Assembly (NCBI GenBank): GCA_015501055.1
Contig: JADNYV010000883.1
Location: 1-13,561 of the forward strand
Reading direction: 5' to 3'
Length of the DNA: 13,561 bases
From: Mucidula mucida
Lineage: Eukaryota > Basidiomycota > Agaricomycetes > Agaricales > Physalacriaceae
Shown: positions 7,597 to 13,561 of the stretch, in pieces
How the letters are laid out: each line of letters begins with the position of its first letter
Position numbering within the stretch: position 1 is the stretch's first letter
Notes under the pieces: generated by a model
The model's input: the letters and a program-made list of their open reading frames with translations, nothing else
What the model was told of the DNA's origin: nothing
Database searches by the model: none
Translations under genes and position numbers: made by a program

Positions 7597-7732
7597 ATGT
7601 CCAACGAAGCACCCAAAACCGCTCCTCACACACCCGCTCATCATGCCGATGCCGAAATCAAAGGCCAATCCCTTGTCAACAAGCCTTACGACTATGACGG
7701 GGACAAGTCCAAATACAAGAGCTGGTGGCGGT
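7597..7732 (+). pseudogene. gag: Gypsy Gag, first 45 codons, cut by LTR insertion
   Basis: This is the N-terminus of the structural Gag protein. ATG at 7597-7599 opens a frame of 45 codons ending KYKSWWR plus one base, then reads into the inserted LTR and stops at TAA 7747-7749. It is Ala/His/Pro-rich at first, then has a charged DYDGDKSKYKSWWR block. The break point GCGGT is exactly continued by the gag fragment of element B: at 10974 on the minus strand, GCGGTCGATG resumes as Arg-Ser-Met-Phe in the same codon phase. The two pieces are therefore the two halves of one gag type, now separated and inverted. The start is chosen as the only ATG in this frame before the conserved block. Function is inferred from the family. 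Confidence 0.85.
7728..7732 (+). repeat. Target site duplication GCGGT (left copy)
   Basis: GCGGT lies directly before the inserted LTR end TGTTAG at 7733. The same word, inverted (ACCGC), directly precedes the LTR start TGTTATG at 10975. Five-bp duplications are typical of Ty3/gypsy integration. Confidence 0.7.
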
Positions 7733-8262
7733 TGTTAGCGACTGACTAAGCCACGAGACTCAACCAGGTACCACAGCAAGAACTTAAGGAAGAAAACGTT
7801 CACGTTTGTAAGACTAGGCTAGGCCAGGTGTATAAACAAGATCGGAACTAAAGTACAATGATACTACACTACTGCTTATATACTAGTAAGTCTGTGTTTA
7901 AGACTCCTTGTCCATACACGTTTCCACTAGGGATGCTCCACGCCCTTGACCCAGTGTTGTATGCTACTAGTCCGTGAAACCATTAAATACAAGTGGTAAC
8001 TGCATGTAAGTAATAATACTGAAACAACCATGTGTGCTACGAGTGTTGGCGGTGTGTATACAATAGGGAGTCCATGAGGTATCAGCATGTATGATGTCAT
8101 CCATGTGTTGGGTGTGTGTCCAACATGAGTACGGCTTCGGTAATGAAAAGGAGTATGATCGGTGACGAAACAGATGATGAAACAGTCCGTTGGTTGATAA
8201 GACAAGCCCCCCGATAAGATATGATAAGATGTGAAAATGTGAAAATATGGTGATTCATAACA
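7733..8262 (-). repeat. 3' LTR of gypsy element B (530 bp, minus strand)
   Basis: On the plus strand it runs TGTTAGCGAC to TTCATAACA, the reverse complement of the A and H LTRs. It follows a polypurine tract, so it is a 3' LTR. GATAAG occurs at 8196, 8213 and 8223. It resembles the H LTR more than the A LTR. It interrupts the gag start of element H at 7732. Confidence 0.95.
7838..7882 (-). promoter_or_regulatory. LTR promoter core: TATA box and predicted start (B)
   Basis: On the minus strand, TATATAA (7876-7882) is followed by TAGTTCCGATCTT (7838-7850). This copy has T where A and H have C, which extends its complementarity to the H primer site to 12 of 13 bases. Confidence 0.5.
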
Positions 8263-8275
8263 TCACCCCCTCCTT
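8263..8275 (-). other. Polypurine tract of element B
   Basis: AAGGAGGGGGTGA on the minus strand, directly before the LTR and overlapping the pol TAA (8274-8276). It is the counterpart of 1383-1395. Confidence 0.85.
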
Positions 8276-10331
8276 AAGGCGCAAGTTCCATTCTGCGCCA
8301 GAGTCGCTCCATGAGAGCTGCAGAGGGTAGCGTGACGTCGAGGGGTTCGGTATCGGGCGGTAGCATGGGTCGGAAAAGATGTAATGGAAATTGCGACATG
8401 GGGACTTCAATGCGAGCAAGCGCGGGTGGCTTTGGCTTGTTCGGATATTGTTGGTGGAAATCACTGATGGCTTCGTCGGCATTTTTGAGATTGCATGCCG
8501 GTTCCCATGTCTGCTCGTGTGTGCCATAACCCTTCCAGTGAACCTTGTATTGAAAACCCCCGCGGTACTTCCGGGAATTCACCACTTTCTCGACCTCCCA
8601 TTCCGGTTCGGCTCCTTCCAGTACAGGTGGTGGACGCGTGTCTTGGGGTTGCGTTGGGAATTGGGGCTCGTGATAAGGTGTCAACAGGGCCTCATTGAAT
8701 ACAGGATGGATGCTTTTCCACATGTGAGGGATCTGGAGCTTGTACGAACTCGTCCCGACTTTCTTGATCACTTTGAACGGCCCGAATCGTTTGTCATCGA
8801 GCTTCTTCATTGGTCGGTCTGTACTGAGATTTGTCCCTTCCAGCCATACTTTGTCGCCTTCCTTATACTCCACTGCCTCTGTCCGTTTCCTGTCATAAAA
8901 CCGTTTCATGTCCTCTTTGGCCATCTTCAATGCCGATCCCACTTCATCCCATGTTTTCCTCATGCCGTCGGCAAACTCCTGCGCAGTCTCGTTTCTCGAT
9001 GCCGTTTTCGGAGCGGTGCCTTTGTAGGGATGTCTGCCCATATCTGCGAAGAACGGAGTGACTTTGGTCGCCGAGTGAACTCGATCGTTGTAAACGAATT
9101 CAGCAGAGGGTAACCATTCGTGCCAGTCGTTCTGATGGTAGTTGACAAATAACCGTAAGAAATGCTCTATCTCTTGGTTCAGCCGTTCCGTTTGCCCATT
9201 TGCCTGTGGATGATATGCCGTTGTAAAGTTTCCTTGTATGCCCAACAACCGGTACAACTCCTTCATGAAACGCGAGTGGTATTGTGGACCGCGGTCATGT
9301 ATCATCTGTCGTGGCATCCCATGTATGGGGAAAATGCGATCACGGTAAATGCGTGCCATGCCTTCCGACGTCAGAGTGGTGTGTGTGGGTATGATGCGTA
9401 ATCGCTTTGTGAAATGGTCCACAAACGTGCTGATTGCGTTGTATCCTCCCGATTCCGGCAGTTCTCCAATCATGTCCGTCCCTACTATCTCCCATGGCTC
9501 GCTTGGCACATCAATAGGATGAAGAGGTGCAGCCGGCTTCGTGCGATGTGACTTTGTAACCTGGCATTTTTGACACCCTTCTACATATTCACGGACGTCT
9601 CGGCTGATTCCTGGCCACCAATAGGTACGTGTGATCAGCTCGAGGGTCTTGTATCGTCCGGGATGCCCTGCAAGCTGTGCATCATGATGCATTCCAATAA
9701 CTCTTCCCCGCAATTCCTTGTCCTTCGGTATGTAAATACGATCTTTCCATATAATAAGTCCATTTTCCTTCTCTTCCCATCCTTTTTCTTTGTTTTCTAA
9801 TGCTTTTTGTACGTATCTGTCCTTGTTTCCTTTTCTTTGTTTGATTTTGTTAAGTAATTCGTCCTCTGGTGTAGCTACTGTATGTAAAGAAAATTGAATT
9901 TGTGATATAAAAAACTCCGGTTTCAGCAAAACAATGTTTTCGTTATCTTTTTCCCCCTTCTCAAGGCCTGTCATCCTTGACAAGGCATCAGCTTTTCCCA
10001 TTGTCTTGCCCGGCTTGTGAATCATCTGTATGTCATACTCCGCCAACTCCGTGACCCATCGCGCCTGCCTCCGGTTCAACTTCTGCGGCTTCCGGAAGTA
10101 CTGAAGGTTTTGATGATCGGTAAAAACCTCCACCGTCTCCGTTGCTCCTAAAAGATACTGTCTCCAGTCATCAATTGAGTCCATGATGGCCATCATTTCT
10201 TTGTCGTAGATCTCGTAGTTGCGTTCAACTTCATTTAACGCGCGAGATCGGAAAGCCACTGGTCTCCATTTGCCTTCGACGAACTGGGATAGAACAGCCC
10301 CGTTGGCATAGTTCGAGGAATCTGCCTCGAC
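8274..10331 (-). pseudogene. pol: Gypsy RNase H, integrase and chromodomain of element B
   Basis: This is the C-terminal part of gypsy pol. After the TGA at 10332-10334 it is open to the TAA beside the polypurine tract. Counting from the Met at 10259: RNase H ([17 protein letters not shown] with D48, KADALSR with D91), with its first Asp (VEAD) in the 24 codons before that Met; zinc site H192, H199, C229, C232; integrase D262, D322, E358 (D,D35E); a GPF module near 493; a chromodomain at about 553-605. All catalytic residues are present. It is not a real gene start: protease and RT are missing and the frame continues upstream into gag. It differs from element A at 5 of 411 shared residues, mostly C-to-T type changes in B (for example ACG/ATG, CGA/CAA, TCA/TTA). 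The stretch 9730-9960 is clearly more AT-rich than its surroundings. Confidence 0.93.
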
Positions 10332-10974
10332 TCAAAACTTGCCGTTGTCTATGTCCATCGGCCTGCCGGCTCCTCCATAGGTAACGCCGGTGGCATCTCG
10401 TCGTGTGGTCGGCATCGGGGGTGGGTTCGTAGGATTGGCTCTCGATGTAGCCGCCTGCGGAGCTAGGGGCCGGGCCTGCATGCCGGACCTCTTGCTCGCC
10501 GCCCGCCTTCTCCATAGCTGATCGATCTGAATGATCTGTGCCTTCCAATCCTTGTACTTCTTTGGCAACCCATCTCGGCTGCCATATATCTGGTCGATGA
10601 TCTTCTCGTTGACATTGGTCTCGAGAAGTTGCACGACAAATGCGTCATCCTTCGAGTATTCCGCCTGGGTAAGCAGGACCTCGAACTTCTGAAAGAAATC
10701 TTGAGCGGTGTCTTGCCCCTGGCGCAACCGTTCGATCTGATCTTGCGCATCTCGCGCGAGGTTGGAGTCCACAAATCGCTCCTTCAAGTTCTCCTTGAAC
10801 TCAGTCCAAGAGACTGTCCATTCCTCTTCCTCCTCGTCGAAGTTCTGGTCCGAGTAGTTCTGGACCCATGCATCTACGTGATCTCCTCGGATATAGGAGA
10901 GAACAACATCGATCCTTTCGGAGTCAGATGTGAGGTTGTTCTTCTTGTCACGGATATATGTGAACATCGACCGC
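10332..10974 (-). pseudogene. gag: Gypsy Gag middle region, fused to RNase H
   Basis: This is a Gag capsid region of the retrotransposon-gag family. It starts abruptly at the GCGGT break (two codons before Met at 10967) and has no N-terminus. Seen: TYIRDKKN, AWVQNYSD, an acidic run (DEEEEEW), WTEFKENLKERF, RLRQGQDTAQDFFQKFEVLL, then a basic segment with QLWRRRAASKR. At PMDIDN the sequence jumps to GKF and a TGA (10332-10334), after which RNase H VEADSS follows in the same frame. In element C the same gag continues into a CCHC knuckle. The TGA stands where element C has CGA, a C-to-T change at a CpG. Against C, the overlapping gag shows about 12 differences in 92 residues, far more than A versus B integrase. 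Confidence 0.88.
10970..10974 (-). repeat. Target site duplication GCGGT (right copy, inverted)
   Basis: ACCGC on the plus strand directly precedes the LTR start of element C. On the minus strand it is GCGGT followed by CGATG of gag. It is the partner of 7728-7732 if one insertion was later split by inversion. Confidence 0.65.
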
Positions 10975-11049
10975 TGTTATGAATCGCCATATTTTCACAT
11001 TTTCACATCTTATCATATCTTATTGGGAGCCTTGTCTTATCAACCAACG
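10975..11049 (+). repeat. Truncated 5' LTR (first 75 bp) of element C
   Basis: It matches the first 75 bp of the A, H and B LTRs up to CAACCAACG, then switches to gag sequence (AGACCAATGTC). The CG at 11048-11049 is shared by both parents, so the exact breakpoint is ambiguous by 2 bp. Two CTTATC motifs remain. Confidence 0.88.
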
Positions 11050-11495
11050 AGACCAATGTCAACGAGAAGATCATTGACCAGATCTATGGCAGCCAAGACA
11101 GGTTGCCAGAGAAATACAAGGATTGGAAGGCACAGATCCTTCAGATCAATCAGCTGTGGAGAAGGCGGGCGGCGAGCAAGAGGTCCGGCATGCAGTCCCG
11201 GCCTCAAGCTCCGCAGGTAGCTACATCAAGAGTTAATCCTACGAACCCACCTCCGACGCCGATCACACAACGAGATGCTACCGGTGTTACCTATGGAGGA
11301 GCCGGCAGGCCGATGGACATTGACAATGCACGTCGAAGAGGACTTTGTTTCAGCTGTGGCGAACACGGCCATGTCAGCGGGTTCTGTCCCAAGAAGGGTC
11401 GACCCCAGACGATTCGGGGCCTATGGACCAAAATGAATGACGAAGAGAAGAGGAAGCTGGCCGAAGAGTTGGGTTTTGCGAAGCTCCCGCAGTAG
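11049..11495 (+). pseudogene. gag: Gypsy Gag C-terminal part with CCHC knuckle
   Basis: This is the C-terminal part of Gag: end of capsid and nucleocapsid, which binds element RNA. It is open from the LTR junction to TAG 11493-11495. It starts ETNVNEKIIDQIYG, equivalent to the middle of the element B gag fragment, followed by a basic stretch (LWRRRAASKR), a Pro/Thr-rich spacer and a zinc knuckle CFSCGEHGHVSGFC (C-x2-C-x4-H-x4-C, about 11347-11388). The N-terminal half is lost by the LTR-gag deletion, and no plausible ATG start is seen, only in-frame LTR sequence. The last 55 nt overlap the pol frame and contain the frameshift signal at 11471-11513. Confidence 0.88.
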
Positions 11496-12928
11496 ACGCA
11501 GTCCTGCCGGAGCAGCCATCAAGGGAAGGGTTGTCAGATGCAGAATTTATTTACAGTACGGGTACTGAAACATCTAAAATATCATCGACGACTTCACCAA
11601 CAAAACCTGCGAAAGAAAGATTTGAGCCAAACACGGCCGAGTGGATCGCACAACGGCTAAGAGAGGATGACATGTCGAGAGTAGTGGGAATTTTGAGAGC
11701 ATGGATGCCGGAGCGGAGAGAGAGAGAAGCGACGGAGGAGAAGGTGATGGCAATCAGAGCGTTGACAAAGGAAGCTGCGGTGGAAGTTGTGACGGAGTTG
11801 AAAAAGTCAAGGAAGTACATCCGGGGAACAAAGGGGCAAGACATGAAACTCCGAGTAACCATAGAGAGCGTGCACACAGGCTCTGAATGGGAAACGAGTG
11901 CCCTTCTCGACAGTGGAGCAACGGGTTCTTGTGTCAATAAAGAATTCGTCGAGAAGAACGGACTCCCAATCAAGGAGTTACCGATCAAGCTCCCTGTCTA
12001 CAATGCGGATGGAACCCTAAACAAGGGAGGGGCAATCAAAGGTTTTGTGGAGGTACGAATGAAGATCGGTGACCACGCCGAAAAGATCGAGTTGGCTGTC
12101 ACCAATCTTGGCAAAACAAGCATCTTTTTGGGGCTAGACTGGCTACGATATCACAACCCCACAATCAACTGGACGGAATCCACGTTGACTTTCGATCGAT
12201 GCCCAGACCGCTGCGGCTATCTACCCGAGTATGACTCGCCAGAAGACGAAGGAGAAGATGTAGAAGAGAAGCTGGAGGAGGGAGAGCGGTTGTTTTGGAT
12301 GGACTGGGACAACTATCGCAAAAGCGGTGAAAAGCTGAGATCACAACAACCTTCATCCGCTGCTGCACCTTACATTGAGGAATTCTCCGATGTATTGAGC
12401 AAGGCGGACTTTGACAAGCTACCGGAGCGAAGACCCTGGGATCACGCGATAGAACTCACGCCTGGTTCCAAACCGGTTGACTGCAAGGTCTATCCCCTTA
12501 GTCCATCCAAGCAGAAGGCATTAGACGAGTTCTTGGAGGAAAACATACGCACAGAACGCATACAGCCATCAATTTCACCCATGGCATCACCCTTCTTCTT
12601 TGTCAAAAAGAAGGATGGAAGCCTTCGGCCAGTACAGGATTATCGGAAGTTGAACGACATGACAATCAAGAACCGATATCCCTTGCCGTTGATTCAGGAG
12701 CTTATTGACAAGTTGAAGGGAGCAAAGATTTTCACAAAGATGGATGTCCGATGGGGTTACAATAACATCCGGATCAAAGAAGGTGATGAGTGGAAAGCGG
12801 CGTTTAGAACAAACCGAGGCCTGTTCGAGCCCTCAGTCATGTTCTTCGGACTTACAAACTCGCCGGCGACGTTCCAATCGTTCATGAATCACATTCTGAA
12901 GGAGTTGATTGATGAGGACATGTTATAG
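11441..12928 (+). pseudogene. pol: Gypsy protease and RT N-terminal half
   Basis: This is pol in the -1 frame relative to gag, open from just after TGA 11438-11440 to TAG 12926-12928. No ATG lies at its head; the first candidate, TTG at 11531, is weak, so expression by frameshift from gag is likely. Counting from 11531: protease [10 protein letters not shown] (D127), IFLGLDWL typical of gypsy proteases (198-205), an acidic linker (235-255), then RT with [43 protein letters not shown], the first catalytic Asp in [10 protein letters not shown] (D405) and [14 protein letters not shown]. It ends 2 nt before the TAC of the YLDD codons because one G is missing near 12916. Up to that point the sequence looks fully functional. 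Confidence 0.92.
11471..11513 (+). promoter_or_regulatory. -1 ribosomal frameshift signal at the gag/pol overlap
   Basis: In the gag frame the codons TTG GGT TTT give the slippery heptamer G GGT TTT (11471-11477), of the form X XXY YYZ. A 5-nt spacer (GCGAA) is followed by a hairpin: GCTCCCGCAG (11483-11492) pairs with CTGCCGGAGC (11504-11513), 9 of 10 pairs with one C-C mismatch, loop of 11 nt. The gag stop TAG is the first three bases of the loop. A -1 slip enters the pol frame, which is open from 11441. Confidence 0.72.
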
Positions 12929-13561
12929 TATACTTAGACGACATACTTATCTTTACAACACATTGGAGGAGCACAGACACATTGTACGAAAGATATTGGA
13001 GATATTACGAGTAAATAAGTTGTATTTAAAACCCGAGAAATGTAGTTTTGAGGCACATACTGTAGATTACTTGGAGTTATTGTTGGAGGAGGAGAAGTGA
13101 AGATGGATCCGGCAAAAGTGCCGTAGTGAAGGAATGGAAGGAGCCACGAAGAAGAAGGAAGTACAGTCATTCCTGGGCTTCTGCAACTTCTACCGACGTT
13201 TCATCCGGGGATTTGCGGGAGTAGCGAAGCCATTGACATCGCTAACTGGGAAGGGCGAGTGGGTTTGGGGCATGGAGCAGCACAAGGCGTTTGAGGAGTT
13301 GAAGCGGAGGATGACGGAAGAACCCGTTCTGATTGTACCACCGACGATGGCAAGTTTCGAGTCGAGGCAGACTCCTCAAACTATGCGAACGGGGCGGTTC
13401 TTTCCCAGTTGGTTGACGGAAAATGGAGACCAGTGCCTTTCGGTCTCGCGCGCTGAACGAAGTAGAGCGCAATTATGAGATCTATGACAAAGAGATGATG
13501 GCTATTATGAACTTAATTGACGACTGGAGGCAATATCGCCTTCCAATAGTAGCAAAGGAAA
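12929..13561 (+). pseudogene. pol: Gypsy RT C-terminal half and RNase H, multiply frameshifted
   Basis: This continues the pol of element C in pieces. The RT box YLDD is encoded at 12931-12942, one frame off from the upstream RT. Further readable blocks are HRHIVRKILEILRVNKLYLKPEKCSF (frame of 12909), [25 protein letters not shown] (frame of 13134), then RNase H ([16 protein letters not shown]) in another frame from 13346, and the [12 protein letters not shown] block in a third. To keep the frame, one base must be missing near 12916, 12957, 13097, 13120, 13149, 13343 and 13441; the last is checked directly against element B (TTCCGA there, TTCGG here). After GGCAATATC (13531-13539) the sequence departs from element B. 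The enzyme cannot be made from this copy. Confidence 0.88.

Larger units (their letters stand above)
6470..7732 (+). mobile_element. Ty3/gypsy element H: 5' LTR, leader and gag start
   Basis: This is the 5' end of a gypsy element inserted in the copia LTR; the base word before it, TAGTC (6465-6469), is the candidate target duplication. It contains a complete LTR, a candidate primer site, a long leader and 45 gag codons. At 7733 it is interrupted by the 3' end of an LTR in the opposite orientation (element B). Its gag breaks at the same base where the gag fragment of element B (minus strand) begins, so the rest of H is probably present in inverted form at 10974 and leftward. Confidence 0.9.
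7733..10974 (-). mobile_element. Ty3/gypsy element B: internally deleted, minus strand
   Basis: On the minus strand this reads: gag fragment starting at the GCGGT break, direct fusion to RNase H, integrase, chromodomain, stop, polypurine tract, LTR. It lacks the CCHC knuckle, protease and RT (about 2.0 kb compared with element C). The fusion keeps the reading frame and carries one stop codon. The right end (10974) abuts the LTR start of element C. Under the inversion model this block is a hybrid: the LTR and integrase belong to the inserted element, and the gag fragment to element H. Confidence 0.88.
10975..13561 (+). mobile_element. Ty3/gypsy element C: LTR stub, gag, pol (3' end outside window)
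   Basis: An LTR start (TGTTATGAATCG) at 10975 runs for about 75 bp and then joins gag directly. The rest of the LTR, the primer site, the leader and the gag N-terminus are missing, so this copy has no TATA box and could not be transcribed from its own LTR. After gag comes pol in the -1 frame (protease, RT), then RT and RNase H with several one-base deletions. It ends at the window edge within RNase H. Confidence 0.88.

Noticed and set aside
7481..7738. 85-codon Pro/His-rich ORF at the H leader/gag start
   Set aside because: Out of frame with the gag start at 7597, which continues exactly into the gag of element B. The Pro/His bias comes from the pyrimidine-rich leader.
1396..8262. LTRs as a CRISPR-like or satellite repeat array
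   Set aside because: The repeats are about 528 bp, have TG...CA ends and sit at element boundaries. They are LTRs.
11531..11533. Apparent start codon of pol at 11531
   Set aside because: It is TTG in a frame open from 11441. A frameshift from gag explains expression better than initiation here.
1924..13561. A new defence or enzymatic system
   Set aside because: Every coding block is accounted for by Ty3/gypsy or Ty1/copia gag and pol. No cargo gene was found.

Overview
The whole window is retrotransposon DNA. I see no host gene, tRNA, rRNA, CRISPR array or bacterial-type operon. The gag and pol families (chromodomain Ty3/gypsy 'chromoviruses' and a Ty1/copia element with a UBN2-like gag) and the nesting fit a repeat-rich, probably heterochromatic region of a filamentous fungus, most likely a basidiomycete. 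That placement is inferred from family resemblance, not proven.

Layout. (A) 1-1923, +: the 3' end of a Ty3/gypsy element, with integrase and chromodomain, polypurine tract and an intact 528-bp LTR (TGTTA...TAACA). (Copia) 1924-6469, -: a decayed Ty1/copia element with the last 46 bp of its 5' LTR, a primer site matching the anticodon arm of initiator tRNA-Met, and gag-protease-integrase-RT-RNase H in one reading frame broken by four stop codons. It is cut on the left by element A and on the right by element H. (H) 6470-7732, +: gypsy 5' LTR, candidate self-priming site, a 599-nt leader and the first 45 codons of gag, stopped by an inserted gypsy LTR. (B) 7733-10974, -: gypsy 3' LTR, polypurine tract, integrase-chromodomain and RNase H joined in frame to a gag fragment by an internal deletion. 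(C) 10975-13561, +: an LTR stub fused to gag (CCHC knuckle), then protease and RT in the -1 frame, then RT and RNase H broken by about seven one-base deletions. C runs off the window.

How the parts relate. The H/B junction (7732/7733) and the B/C junction (10974/10975) fall at the same base of gag and carry the same 5-bp word, GCGGT, in opposite orientations. The simplest reading is one gypsy element inserted antisense into the gag gene of a sibling, followed by inversion between the inverted copies. The model predicts the rest of H (integrase, 3' LTR, TAGTC, remainder of the copia LTR) to the right of the window.

Mechanistic signals. The gag/pol overlap of C carries a textbook -1 frameshift signal: heptamer G GGT TTT, 5-nt spacer and a 10-bp stem-loop. 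The leader just after the 5' LTR is complementary to sequence about 32 nt past the LTR TATA box, as in Tf1-type self-priming. The LTR start carries a cluster of GATAAG motifs. None of the elements visible here looks autonomous.
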